From NCBI GenBank assembly GCA_002989075.1, contig PSQN01000003.1:1616340-1680339 (forward strand): DNA of 64,000 nt. The letters are read 5' to 3'. A program made the translations under genes and the position numbers. The notes under the pieces are model-generated. The model made no database searches. It was not told the DNA's origin and worked only from the letters and a program-made list of their open reading frames with translations. Positions 35,650-48,959 of this stretch are shown piece after piece. Origin of the DNA: Arthonia radiata. Taxonomy: Eukaryota; Ascomycota; Arthoniomycetes; Arthoniales; Arthoniaceae. Within the stretch, counting starts at the first letter, position 1; each line of letters begins with the position of its first letter.

Positions 35650-38600
35650 GATATATATTTTCTACTATCTACTAGCTATTAAGTAATAAAGATATAATAC
35701 TTATAGAAAAGGCCTTAACAAAGACACGAATACAAGTATAAGTATACGTAAGCAAGAGTAGCAAGCATACGGAGGCTCGCTGCGCAATTACACGTCGACA
35801 GAGTATTATAGAAGGCGTAGTTACGCGATATATGCAAGGTATACGCGTCGCGCGTAATACGCGTACGACAGAAGAAACTAGGGGCGATACACTCCAATTC
35901 CGGAGTAAAAATACTCAGAACCAAAAGAATGGTACTTAGAAACCTCGTAGTACTGCAGAATATATTTAGAGCGCTCTCGCGAAACTATAGAGCGCCTACT
36001 AGTTAAACCTTACCGGAGCTATTTAGAACCTTAAAGATACGCTTATATATAAGGAGCGTATAAGTAGCGGAAGAGGAGCGTTGGGCGCAGTAGAGCGTCG
36101 GCTCTAGAATATCGAGAAGGTGCTAATAGATCCTTCTACATAGCTTATATAGACTATAGTCGCGATACAGGCCTCGAGCGAGGAATACGCACGTACGTCT
36201 CCTTTAGACCGACCGACTGTACAGATTTAGGTCGAAAAGGCTAAACAGATAGGAAGCTAGGAGCTTCTCGAGAAAATTTAGAAATCGATTTTAGCCGCGG
36301 CTACAGTTTAAACCCTCTAAAGCGGCACAGTTGAGGTCGCTCTTCTAAGCGTACAAGCTACGCTATAGGCGCAGGGTATAGTTACTACGCTAGGCTTAAA
36401 GGTCCTACGTTAGAACTTCCTTGTCGAGGTACTAGGTGTCTCTCTCGCGACGCCGGTCGGCTGCACGGGCGAAGAGGCAAACGCGGCCCTATAAAGGGCT
36501 ATTAAGAGGAGCTCGGCAAGCGTAGCGGGGCGCCTACAGGTTACGCGGGCCTTTTGGCTATACGCGCTGCGTAGGGAGAGCGTACGACAAGCGTAGAATA
36601 GAAGCAAGCGGAGGGGAGGTAAGACGCATAGATCGCTAATCGTTGAGCTGTTTATCTAAGCTATGTAGCACAAGGTAGTTTAAAAAGGGCTTATCTTTAA
36701 CGCGCGGCTCTACGACGCAAGGATCTTTAACTAGAGCGTTTAAGTTCGATACTGCTTTAAGTATTAATAGTAGGGCTATTACCAATTAGCCTGCTATTGG
36801 GCGGCGCGCTATAGCCAGTGTACAGGAGCGTACGATACTCGCGTATATAGCGTAGATAGGGTATCTTACGCGAACTGCGATAAAAACTATAGGGCCTAGT
36901 AGCGTAGAGAATACTACGTATTTTAGACATACTTCGAAGGAATCTAGGCGCAGCGGGCTAGCCTAGCCGCGCAGTCGCAGCGCATCTAATACGTAGCCGG
37001 ACTACAGGTAGATGCTAAGGGCTTTACCCTTTAAGTTAGCAAAAGAAAGGTAGCTTCTTAGCTTAAGTCGGTCCGCCGCGCTAGAAGGCCAAACTTTGTT
37101 GTCTTAGCGGTAAGAGACTCCTTCTAAGGACTCTTACCGTTTAGAAGCTAGATCGCGTAGCTCGAAGGAGAAGCCTAGCTTATAGAGATAGAGATCGATT
37201 AGGGTGAACTATAACGGAACACCAAATTATTCAGTATAATTGCGGAAACTCGAATGGTAGGGCTACGCGCCCCTTTTTCGACTCGCTTAAGGATAGTATA
37301 ATAATTACACTTCAAGAGCCTACTTAGAATACTTACACCTCTTTAACCTACTATCTACAACCGTACCGGCTTAAGTTCGACCTAAGCCCTTCTATAAAGA
37401 TAGCCTTCTTAGTTAATAGGAGGCTTATAGAAACAAGCGTTACCTTCTCGCAGTTTAGGCTATACGTAGCTCGCCTTACCTACCGGCTGGGTAAAAGAAC
37501 CTTTAGTGTAGTTAACGTATATAACCCGCGAGGGAGCAGCGGTACCCTTACAACACTAAGACCTATTTAGAAGGCTCTTTAAGACGCCGAAGGGAAGTAT
37601 ATATTGCTTAGAGACTTTAACCTCTACAACCTCCTCTAGAGAGGACCTATAGCTACGAGCAAAGCGGGCGCAAAGATTCTACGCGATACGTACGCGAAAT
37701 ATAAGCTTTACCTACTAACCCTGTGTTTAGACCTAACCTAGAGGCGAGGTTAGTTATTATCTGTAATCGACCTTACTTTTGCGTCGGAAGGCGTAAGGAG
37801 AGATGTCTCCTTCTGTAGCCTCCGCCCGGAGTAGGCCCTTACTCAGAATTATATCTCAATTAACCTATGGTTGATAGGCGCACCTAAAGAGCACAAGAGC
37901 TGTACGCGGCTCGCACTTAATACGCTTAAGCTTAATAGCCTTACTAAGGCCCTTAGCAACATACGCTAGTACGAAGAAGACTACCCCCTCGAGGCCCTCC
38001 GGTCTCGGCTAGCGAACCTACTTCCAGAGCACTACCGATTAGTACGCCCGAGTAACCGAGCAAGGCCGGACTAGTTCCCCGAGGCGAGCAAGCTACTCGC
38101 ACGCACGAAGCAGGCAAAGAAGAAGTACTACGTATGCTACTCGCCGTCTATAAAGCATAATTTCTAATATTAGTTAAACCTACTAAAGAGGGAACTCTGT
38201 TAAAACAATTAAGAGCGGTAGCGTTGGTTTATATAAGACTATACTAAATCAGCTTAGCAGGGGAAAAGCCTATAGAGAATATCGCGATAGAGTAGAGAAA
38301 AGGGGAGGGGCCCGACTAAGGTCCCTTCGCTACGTAACCTGTCTAATAGAGAGCTTATTAGTTCCCTTAAGAACAAGGTTGCAGTTCTATCTTAGAAGTT
38401 CTTCCTACCCGTACCGCCGGCAGATCTTACAGACCTTAACAGCGACACGCAGGTAGAGCGCACGCTCAGTATACCTATCAAGGTCTTAATCGAGGAAATA
38501 CGGCAGCTAGTAGAAAGACTCCTAAATAGCAAGGTACTAGGACCAAACAGGATCCCAAACGAGATCTTAAAAGCTATTCTTCTATCTTGCGAGGTGCACC

Positions 38601-40712
38601 TTGCGCGCGCGGTAGGCGTATACCTAGTATTAGGAGCATAGCCTTAGGCCTTTAATAAAACAACTACAATCGTCCTACAGAAGAAGGATAAGAAGAACTA
38701 CGTAGCCGCAGCCAGCTACCGGCCGATCGCTCTAGAGAATATAGTAGCGAAGCTCGCTAAAAAAGCGCTAGTAAATAGAATTCGGGATTGCGCTGAGGCC
38801 TATAACCTCTTGTCTTAGAACTAGCTAGGAGCGAGGCGATAGAGATCTATACTATCTATAATTAAGCTACTTACCTTGTGCGTTTAGACTGCGTAGCACG
38901 CGCGACCGGGGTACGTAGTATCTATACTTAGCCTAGACCAAGCCGGCGTATTTAACAACGTCTCGTATACAAGGCTTATTGCGATTCTTAGGCAAAAGGG
39001 CTTCTCTACCTAGGTATAGCGGTACGTCGAAGGCTTTCTTAGTGGTAGACGTACGCGGCTTGCGCTAGGGACGCGTATTAGTAGCTGGCTTAATATTCGA
39101 AGTAGCATACTATAGAGATCCCCGCTATCTTCTATCCTCTACTTGTTCTTTGTCTTAGCCCTACTAGAAGAGTTCTAGGCGGTAGGCAACGATACTCTTA
39201 AGTTCGACTTTATCGACAATATTAACCTTATAGCGTAGGCGCCGACTACGCGAGACGCATACGGAAAGCTTAGCGAGGTACATACGATCTACAAGCGCTA
39301 GGCGGTCCGATATGAAGCACGATTTGCATCAGAAAAGTATTAGCTTATATACTTTACCCGTAGTAAGAAGTACTCAACTACGGACCTAGCCTCGACCGTA
39401 AAGGTTAGCGGTCGCAACGTACAAGTATAAAACAAGGAAATGCGTGTTTTAAGCGTCTAAGTAGACCCAAAGCTTAGCTAAAAAGTGTAAGTTAAGCATA
39501 CAATCTGTAAGGAGAGCGCAGGATACTCGCACCTCAGTAGAATCGCGGTATCAACGTAGGAACCCTTAGCACAGAGAACTACCCTGCTCTATACAGCGGT
39601 TGTTCGGTTAGCTATACTGTATAGCGTTTAAGAGTAGAGGATAACAACGCCCTGTAGCCTAAGGAAATACACAGAGCGGGCGCTCGCTAGCCGACAAAAT
39701 TAATGTCTTTATTAGGCTACTAAAGGATACTAACGGACCTCGATACCGGTTTTAGAGAAGGAGGCCAAGGTTCCGCCAGTAGACCTATATATAAGATCGT
39801 CTTACGTTTAATATACGCTTAGCGTATACTCTATACGCGTTAAAGCTAATATAAGTATAGCGCTTAACTAAGTCTAGACGAGCGCTTAAAAGCCGGGTCA
39901 GCTAGTATTGAGACCGCGTACGTATAGAGAGCGATTTAGTGCGTAGACTACTACCCTCTAGGAACGGGTAAGCAGCTTACCTCGACTTGCAAAACTAAAG
40001 GTAATCGCTAGAGCTTTTCTTTAAGCGAAGTAAGAACGTCGCTAAGCCTCTTACGAGCCGGAACGGGGGGCGCGTACCTCTACTACGTAAACTATACCTT
40101 AGTCGCATAATAATCGTACGGTCTACGTACAGCTTATAAAAGCGGAGGCCACAGCCCTATTTCTCCTCTATACAGAGGTCCTAGGTCTTAACGCGTGGTT
40201 AGCAAAAATTAGGGTCTCTAATATAAACTTGAGCTGCGACTACGGTCGAGGTCAACAAATAGTAAAGTATATTCTTCTCTTTTATCCTCTCTACGACTAA
40301 TTAAGGTTGCTAGAAGAGTATTAGATAGAGAACATACAGCAGCTACTTACAACTTTAGCGCACGCAGCGCGGGTAGCGCGCTGGTTTGTTGTATGCGAGG
40401 CGCTAAGTTAATTCTATGTTGCCTGAGAGGTCGGTACTAAGTCGATAGACGACTAGAGGCCGTTCTAAAGCCTTGAGCAATGGCGGTAAGGGGTGTAGAA
40501 GGTAGGTATAGTAAAGGCTAGGGATATTGTTAGGAAGCTAAGAGAACTATAAAAAGCGCGGGGTAGTTGTATATATAGCGCGCTAGAGGCGTCTGTATCG
40601 CAGCGGAGCGAGCTAAGGGTTTTTCTTCTAGAGTTTTTCTCTATTCTAGGTAGACCGTCTACGTGACCCTCCTAGAGACCGGTATTGAACGTTAAATTAA
40701 ATTTAATAATAA
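35650..40712 (+). mobile_element. Tad1/I-type LINE inserted in the Copia LTR
   Basis: This 5.06-kb non-LTR element is flanked by a 13-14 bp duplication of the target (ATATTGTCTGTCT at 35637-35649 and 40714-40726). GC content is higher than its surroundings. Plus-strand parts, in order: a nucleic-acid-binding ORF with several CCHC-type knuckles (about 36740-36900, CFKY and YGHYQLAC recognisable), an AP-type endonuclease with DFNLYN (near 37615) and SVIDLTFAS (near 37760), RT with SYRPIALENIVAK (near 38715), LDQAGVFNNVS (near 38935) and the catalytic FIDNINL (near 39215; the family has FxDD), and a C-terminal Cys/His region around 40225. Many glutamine codons have become TAG, so it is dead, but RIP is moderate. 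The 3' end is AT-rich (TTTAATAATAAT) without a long A tail. Confidence 0.82.
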
Positions 40713-40726
40713 TATATTGTCTGTCT

Positions 40727-41092
40727 TGTTAGCTAAAATTCTCTAAAGGAATTCTAACTTATATATTTAAGTCTAGCGGCCTATATAAAACTTACTAGAT
40801 ATCTATTCTTTTTAATAGAGGCTAAATAACTTATAACTTACTGTATAAGATAATAATTCTATTTATCTAAAACTATTAGTTTTTAAGTTTATTTTATATT
40901 ATCTTAGACTATAGATTAGCTGTTTAGAACAAGTCGTACAATGCTTCTTTTTATTCTAGACCCGGGCTACTAGGCCCAACCCTTTAGATAAAAGGCTTGT
41001 TCTATTTTAGATTAAGATAGCTAGTAGAACCTATTCGATACTCTAGGCCCCTAGAGGTTCCGGCTAACCAGCTAGTTGGTTAATTTTCAACA
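40727..41092 (-). repeat. Right (5') LTR of the Copia element, second part
   Basis: Continuation of the LTR after the LINE, ending TTTTCAACA at 41092, followed by the target duplication ATACT. Confidence 0.87.
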
Positions 41093-41097
41093 ATACT

Positions 41098-42867
41098 ATA
41101 ATTATTTTATCTATATATATAGAATAGATACCCTAGCTATATCTTAGTAATAATAGTAGTATATAGCTAGTATATTACTATTCTCTTTTATAATTAATTT
41201 ACTACTATAAGGCTTTCTATATTAAGCTATACTATATAGAAAGTTAATAGATATTACTATATAATATCTATAGCCTATATATTACTATCCTTTTAAAGTA
41301 TTATTCTAAGGCTAAAAAGTATATATTCTACTAAGTTAAAAGCTTTTAAAATTAAAGTTCTAAAGTATACTAAATATAAGTTTTAAGTTCTTCTACCTTT
41401 TCTAGATAGGAAAGACTATATTTAATCTTTATTATAAAAGGTAGTGTCTTTTAGATTCTATACTAAGTACTAAATTATATTAATTTAAAAGATCTTACTA
41501 TAGATAATATTCTTAATTCTATTCTAGTTACTATACTAGTTATATAGTAATATAACCTTAATACTACTAGAGCTAGTTACTCTTAAAAAGGCTATATAGG
41601 GTTAGCTATAGAAGAAGATAGAGAGATCTAAAATTATACTAACTTACTATAGTAATTACCTCTAGGCCTTATTTATTATTATAGTAAAGGTAAGTTTAAT
41701 TAGAAATTACTTCTAAATAAAGCTTACTATATAGTAACTTTTAAAAGATAAAGATATTAAAATTCTAGAAAGTAGCTATATCTTACTAATATAAAGACTT
41801 AATAGAATTATAGCTTTAAGAAAGTATTACTTAACTAAGGTAACTCTTATCTTAGTACTATTATAAAGGCTAGTAGTAGAATTAAGGTTATAAAGAAGAA
41901 TTACTAGAGCTCTTATCTTAAGGTATAGGTTATATAGTAGTATACTTAGAAATAACTAACTATTTAGAAATTTAGATAAGTAGTACTTAATATTATTATT
42001 AATAAAAGGCTAATTATAGAACTTTATTATTATCTCTAGTATTATTATCTACTATGTAAGCTTCTTATTAAGCTTATTAATAGTTAAATTTTATATAGCT
42101 AGTAGAGTTCTCTAGATAATCTACTTATTATTAATATCTTATAGTAGAAGTTCTAGATATAGAAAGATAATCTATATTAGTTCTACTTTATTATCTTATT
42201 ACTATTACTTTATACTATATCTATAGTTTTCTATATAGTTATACTATCTAGTCTAGTAGACTTACCTAGCTATAGTAGTCTAGTAGTAAACTTATTTAAT
42301 AAATGCTTTTCTAGTTTAGTAAGCTTAGACTACTCTAAATATATATTTTCTTTAAGTTTTAGAATAGTTATAGTACTTTACTAAGTAGTAAACTTAATAT
42401 ATAATTAAATAACCTAGATATAGGATCTACTAGAAATAATAGAAAGAAATTACTAAAAATTACTATAGAATACTACTATCTTACTACTAAAGAGATAGTT
42501 ATTCTCTATAAAATTCTATATAGTATAGTTAATAGCGTTAATAGTATATTAATAAGCTATTACTATCTTATTCTAAATAATTATCTATATTTTCTATAGT
42601 AGCTTTATTTAATCTATCTATATACTAATACTATACTAAAAAGATATACTAAGCTTCTTAACTAGAATTTTAAACTTTAAATATACTATTTAGCTACTAG
42701 TAAGAAGTATAGTAGTAATTTTAGTTAATACTACTATAAGTATAATATATCTAGCTAGATATACTCTTAATAATATATAATTTTCTATAAATATCTTACT
42801 AATACTACTAAAGCTTTATAAGAAGAAGACCTTTAGCTTCTTTACTAGTATAATATCTATAATTATA
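41098..42867. repeat. RIPed background repeat between Copia and G1
   Basis: TA-rich, saturated with stops, no domain I can name. By position it continues the older element interrupted by the Copia insertion on the left and by G1 on the right. Confidence 0.6.
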
Positions 42868-42872
42868 GCTAT

Positions 42873-43068
42873 TGTAATCTAGATGTAGGGTAGAAAGCAG
42901 TTAGATGGCAAAAAGGGTCTAAATAGGCTCTACTAATATTTAAGCTAATTATTAAGGAGACTAGAAAGGAATGCGTCTACTAGAGGAAAGATATCCTCCT
43001 AGAATTACAGCCTTCTTAAATAGACAATATTTCGTTCTAATTCGCTATCGGGACGTTTATACATTATA
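42873..43068 (-). repeat. G1 left (3') LTR
   Basis: 196 bp, TGTAATCTAG at the left edge, next to the polypurine tract inside and the GCTAT duplication outside. Confidence 0.88.
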
Positions 43069-43678
43069 ACTACCTTCCCCCTTAAAGAGGATCGCCCTCG
43101 ATTTAAGTGCAATTCGCTATTTCTATCGCATCTTTTATTTATTGTCTTACGTAGAGCAACAATCTCGTTAAAAATCTACTAGCTTATATCTACGTTTAAT
43201 TGAAAAAAGAGTAATGTTGCTTACTATTATTCTATACGTTGTTTAGTACTAATTTTCTGTAGTACCGAGTTATAGTACTAAGCTTTACTTTTAATTTAAA
43301 GCTCTCGAGCCTAAGTTATAAGCTCGGTAGTAAGGTTGTATATTATTTTTTACCTAATTTTACGTTCTTTTATATGCTCTTATATACGCTTTTACCGATT
43401 AATTGCTTCTATAGATAGTAGTAACCTACGCAAATAAGCTTCTTTACTTTTATATTAGTATCTATAGGCGGAAGCTTTATTATCGGTATCTAACAATAGA
43501 TATAAAATAAGACTCTTACTTTTTTAAACTTTCTCTTTCTTTCTTTAATATTAATATACTCTTTTACTTAGTTTATAAGCTTTTTTTCTCTAGTAAGCCT
43601 TTACTTCTCTTTTTAGATAATAATTTTATAGCTAATTTAATATTAAATTGCCTTTAATTCGCCTTTATAATCTTTACT

Positions 43679-43960
43679 ATGTCGGGTTTTAACCCTATTA
43701 ACAAACCTACTGCTAGAGCGAGCTCTTCTAAAGCGCTAACTCGCCGCTTAACTTGCAGTATTAAGAACTCTAAAGCCGCCGTTAATTTTAAAGCTCTTCT
43801 TTATAATATTTGTAAGAAGAAAGCTTTTAAGGTTGCTTTACTAATTTTTAAATTATTTGCGGCTTCTTATAGTTTATACTCTTCTAAACTAGATAGCGTG
43901 TCTCTAACTCTTATAACTTCTTATAAGTCTACTATCTCTTATTACTTTATTTTAGTCTAA
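43679..43960 (+). other. Antisense open frame in the 3' region of G1
   Basis: A 93-codon ATG frame on the strand opposite to G1, located between integrase and the 3' LTR. It is Lys/Ser-rich at the start and hydrophobic in the second half, without a motif I know. The same DNA segment exists in the more decayed G1 copies. It may be chance, or an antisense frame of the element's extra 3' region. It is not a host gene. Confidence 0.3.
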
Positions 43961-46900
43961 ATATTAGCATTTTAGCTCGTTAAAAGTGTTACGTCTATAA
44001 AGACGACTTTAATAATAATAAGATTGTTCGTTCTCTTTATTACCGTGGTACTGCTTATAAGCCCGGGTCGTCTATAAAGTCTTACCGGTCTGCCTCCTTA
44101 AATTCCGCTTTTCGTCTAGTGTTTATAAAGCATATCTACCAGCTCTATAGCATCTATAGTTTTACTAACTAGAATATAGGTTACAAACTTAGAGAAGCGG
44201 TCTACGACTATAAAAATTAAACCAACAATGTCTCTGTTCTTTAAAAGAACTATCGGTAGTTTAACAATAAAGTTTAAGGATAGGTCCTTAAAGAGGCCAA
44301 TTAAAATCAATATTGCTGCTATTTCGCTATATAGCTTATATCTCTTTATAGCTATTTATTAGTATATATTATATTCAGTAACAAAGTTTTTAATATACGT
44401 TGCTATCTTTTTCTACGCATATTTACGTTTTAGAATTTTAAGAGTCTTTTTAATCTTAAAGTAGCTAATAAGCTTATTATTATAATTTTTGCTTATAATT
44501 TTAAGCTTTAACGTAGAGCATTCTAGTATCTAGATTTTACTACTTTAGCGCAATAACTTGTAGCTATTAACTAACTATTCTGTATACTTTAGAGACTCGA
44601 AGTTTGAGTCGGGCTCTATTAGGGTATCTAAGTCGATTCGACTCGTACAACGCTTTCTTGTACCAACTTAACGGCAATCTGTTGCCATTTTATTACTCTA
44701 CTAACCTTTAGTTTCAGCTAATAATTTTAACTCCGATACTTTTTACTTTATAAAGGCGTTTCTCTACTAAGCTTTAAGAATTAGAGTCGCGAGACTTTAA
44801 GAAGTATTATTGTAAGCTATTTCGAGAGCGGTAGCTGTAACTACCTTAACTCGTAATACAAGAGCTACCAGAAAAGACTCTATATTAGTAGAAGAAGATA
44901 GATACGTTTCTCGCTCCTAGACGTTCTATATAAGATCTATATTTAACTTCGATCTACCTCTAATTTAGATTATAGTTGTGTTTAAAGTTTTAGGTCGGTA
45001 GTTAAACCGCTAACAGTATTTAAACTAATTTTTAAGTAATATAATTAAGGCAGCAATTATACCTTCTTTTAGACTAGAGGGCTCTTTTCTAGTACTAGGC
45101 AAAGTAGCATCTCTCCTAAGCTTTTACTATAGACTTAGTAATATCTTATTAGCGTTGTCTTTCTTTACTCTATATAAATTCTTATAATCTAGACGGCGCA
45201 ATAGCGTGTCTACTAGGTTCTTGCTATTTATATAGTATAGTATTTTAAAGTTAAATACTAACAGATCTTTTATTTAGCGCGTCTATTAGCAAGACAATAC
45301 TTTTATTGTTATAAAATACTATAGATTATTATAGTCTATTATAACCTTTACTAAGTACTATATACTAATAAGATAATAGCGTTAGTACTTAAAGCTAGTT
45401 TATATTACTATAAGCTCTTTATTATAGGTATTATATCTTAGCTTAGTATCTATAAATTTCTTTAAAAAGAACGCTACCAAATATAAATATATATCTATCT
45501 TATTATTAGTACTAGTTCGAGCGGTGTCCGCTATATCTAGTATAAGTAAGCCTAAGTTAATATTTAACGGCAATAGTAATCGACTATCTTCCCTTAGCTA
45601 AAGTAAGATGTCTATTATTATAAAGTCTAATACATTAGTTATTAAAACGATTGACAGTACTGAGTTAAAGTACGTTAGCACTAGTATATTTATAAAGGCT
45701 TGCTTTAGCGCTTTAAAAGCTTTTTATTAAGCTTTACTCTAAATAAACTTAATGTCTTTCGTTAGTATATTTATTAGTACTACGATGCGGCTAAATTTAT
45801 AGATAAATCGCCGGTAGAAGTTTACGAATCTTAAGAAGGACAGGATCTGCTTTACGGTAGTAAGAACTGGTTATTCGGCTATAGTCTGTATTCTTTTTAG
45901 GTCTATTTCGATATTATCGACTCTTACAGTAAACTTTAGGAAAGAAATCTTAGTAGTATAAAATTAACACTTAAACAGCTTTATAAATAAATCCTATTTA
46001 TAGAGCCTTTATAGAACTTCTTTAATATAGCTTCTATAGCTTTCCTTGTCTTTAGAGAAAATTAAGATATTGTCTATATAAACGATATATATAGTATCAA
46101 TAAGATTACTTATAGCTTTATAGATATATATTTAAAACGTAGTAGAGGCGTTTACTAGTCTAAAAGGTATTACTAGATAGTTATAGTGCCTATATTAGAT
46201 ATAAAACGCTGTTTTCTACTTATCTCCTTTACGAATATAGATACGGTAATAGGTATCGTAAAGATTAAGCTTTGTAAATATCTTTAAGCTTTATAGACGA
46301 TTAAGAATCTTAGAAACTAGCAGCAATGCGTAGCAATTCTTTATAGTTATATTGTTTAAACCGCGGTAGTTAATATATAGTCTTAATAATCTATTTGTCT
46401 TAAATATAAATAAGACTGGAGCACCCGTCAAACTAGTAAAGAATTGTATTTACTCTTCCTTAATTATAGCATTTAGATACTTTTAAAGCGTCTTTAGCTT
46501 ATTCTACGATATAGAGTAAATTAGCTTATACGGAGGTTTCGTACTATTGTTAAGCTTAATCTTATAAGTATGCTTATTAAGCGGCATAAGCTTACTCGAT
46601 AGTTCTTTAGAAAAGATATCTTTATATTTAGCGTACTGAGAAAGAAGCTTATCTCGCTTCTTTACTTTCTTAGACTTGCTATTCGGAGTCTAGTTTAGCA
46701 GCGAACTAACGTTTAATAGGACCGCTATTTAATACTTATAACGTTTATCTACTCTTATCTATAAGATTGTAGAGTAGTACTGTTCGTCTCTTTATAAATA
46801 TACTAAAATTACGTCTTTATTAACAATCTTAATAGATTTAGCTTCTACTACCCGTTCTTTAGGCGCAGAAAGGTTTTTCTAAGCGATTGTTCTTATCGCC

Positions 46901-48758
46901 CAGCTAATTCGGGGCTCAACTTACTTAAGCTATAGGTATCCTAAACGAGACTGTATCTTATAAAGTTAGCCAAATATAAATAGAGTTAGTAATACTGTTC
47001 CTCTCTATATACGTTTCTTACAGTTATATTTATATTATAAGCGCTATAAAGCTGTAGCTTATTTTTATTAAGAAACTTAGTATGCGGGAGCTTTACTCTA
47101 TATAATTTTTGCTATCTTCTTTTAAGTACAATACAATAATTAATAAGGTTAATCTCTATACTAAAATCTACTAGCGCGAGAACCTCTTATAGCAATCTAC
47201 TTAGCTATACCGAGACTTTAATTTATTCTCGCCGTTAATCGATAGCTCTAAGCTTTAGAGATACGAAGCTTATTCTTAGGGTCTATCGTTTTTCCGCCTA
47301 ACTAGTGTTAAATTGATATTAATTTAGGGCGTAGTATATTTAGTAGTATAATACCCTTTCTAATTGTACGTAAAGTAGATAATATTTATCTTACTATATA
47401 TTAACTCTAGTTGCCTTTATACGGCAGAGCTATTGTCTCTTTATTGGACCGACAAGTTGCCTTATTCTCGATATAAACTGCTTTATTTGCGGCCCGACCC
47501 CTATAGAAATGCTCTAGCGTTATAATTGCTATAGTTTATACTTAATCCGCTACTAAAGCGATTTCAGTTTATATTAGTATTGCGGACGTTTTATAATATA
47601 CTACGATCAATATTTATATATTAACAAACTTTCTTTAAAAGCTTATTTATATCTTTAAGCAGGTTCTTTAAGAAACTTTACTTAATTAGCTTCGCCTTAA
47701 TTTATAAAGGTAAGCGTATATAGTAAAATACAGTCTAATTTAGGTTTAGTATCTTACTACTTAGCAACTTAGTTTCTTTATTTTATAGAAAGCTTAGAAA
47801 GTCCTTAAGCTTCTGTATTAAACTCTATATTAATATAAAGAACTTTTCTATGTTAGCTATAGTAACTATAGCTAAATTAACGATATATCTTATTATTTAT
47901 CCTTTAAAGTACGTTTATACGTAAAGCGACGTCTTTTCTTTATTCTTTTCGGCGTAAGTTCGCTACCTATCTACTAAGTCTCTAGAAAGTCTTTAAACGT
48001 ACTAAATAATAATACGAACGTTGTTGAAGTCCGATACGTTAGCCATTTAAAATCTTTTTTCAATAATTTAAGTCTATTGAGTGTCTATAGAGCTTATAGC
48101 TTTTTTAAGCTTTGACGCCTTTTTCTTAAGAAGCTTGTTAATTTAGCTTTAAAAGCTTAAATCGCTCTATAGCTGCTTGCTACTAGTCTCTAAATTGTAG
48201 ATAAACTGAAGCTTAACTTCGAGTATTCGCTTTTCGAGCTTAAACTTCTTAAAAGTGTGTTACTACTGCTATACTAGCAGGTCTTATCTTAGCTTTTATA
48301 CCTTAACGCTTAAAAAGGCGCTAAAGAGGAATTCTTTGCGGTTAAAGCCTTAATAAGCTTCTTTATCGTTATTATTGTTTTAGTTTAAACTATCGTTCTT
48401 CTTAGTTTACAATCTACTCGGCGTCTATTTACCGGCTTATAAGCCTTCTTGCTTATCGTTGTCGCTAAATCTTATATAAGGGTCTTAGTCTTCTTCGGCG
48501 TTAGCTATATTTTGCTACGCGCTATATTTTGCTTGTACGGCGGATATAAAGTAACTACCGTCGTATACTTAGTTCCTTGCTTGTTCTCTTTAAATACGAT
48601 ACTTGCTAGCATCGGCCATTAATTAATTTTAATATTATTTATTTTAACGTATATACAGAGTCTCGGCTATACTCGATTATATCGGATTAACCTTTAAGCG
48701 ACGTCGATAAGGTATCTAACTGCTAGCCGTCCTCCTTGTAGGTTTAGAATAATTAGAA

Positions 48759-48954
48759 TGTAATCTAGATATAGAGCAGAAAGCAGTTAGATAGCAAAAA
48801 GGGTCTAAATAGGCCCTACTAGTATTTAAGCTAATTATTAAGGAGACTAGAAAGGGATGCGTCTACTAGAGAGAAGATATTCTTTTAGAATTGCAGTCTT
48901 CTTAAATAGACAATATTCTATCTTAATTCGCTATTAGGATGTTTATGCATTACA
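48759..48954 (-). repeat. G1 right (5') LTR
   Basis: 196 bp, ends GCATTACA at 48954, followed by GCTAT. Confidence 0.88.
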
Positions 48955-48959
48955 GCTAT

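Larger units (their letters stand above)
30611..41092 (-). mobile_element. Copia retrotransposon, near full length, split by a LINE
   Basis: LTRs: 30611-31117 (3') and 35508-35649 plus 40727-41092 (5', interrupted). Target duplication ATACT at 30606-30610 and 41093-41097. Internal parts on the minus strand are, from right to left, gag (about 34700-35400), integrase (about 33450-34100), RT with its YVDxxL catalytic box near 32220-32250, and RNase H (31200-31900), the gene order typical of Copia. Without the LINE the element is about 5.4 kb. The sequence next to the 5' LTR (35490-35507) resembles the anticodon-loop region of initiator tRNA-Met, suggesting half-tRNA priming. It is broken by many RIP-type changes and looks younger than its flanks, which are more AT-rich. 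Confidence 0.85.
42873..48954 (-). mobile_element. Gypsy retrotransposon G1, full length with both LTRs
   Basis: 6082 bp with 196-bp LTRs (42873-43068 and 48759-48954) and target duplication GCTAT (42868-42872, 48955-48959). Minus-strand parts: gag towards 48600-47700, protease and RT with the YIDxI box near 46080, RNase H about 45200-45600, and integrase around 44100-44400, whose core still reads VVDRFSKF. Then there is an extra region of about 1 kb up to the 3' LTR. The polypurine tract AAGGGGGAAGG borders the 3' LTR at about 43071-43085. RIP is moderate; both LTRs differ mainly by transitions, so an age cannot be read from them. Fossil. Two more decayed copies of this family end at 8756 and 62860. 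Confidence 0.85.

Noticed and set aside
43679-43960. Host gene
   Set aside because: It lies wholly inside a Gypsy element, and homologous DNA is present in the other copies of that element.
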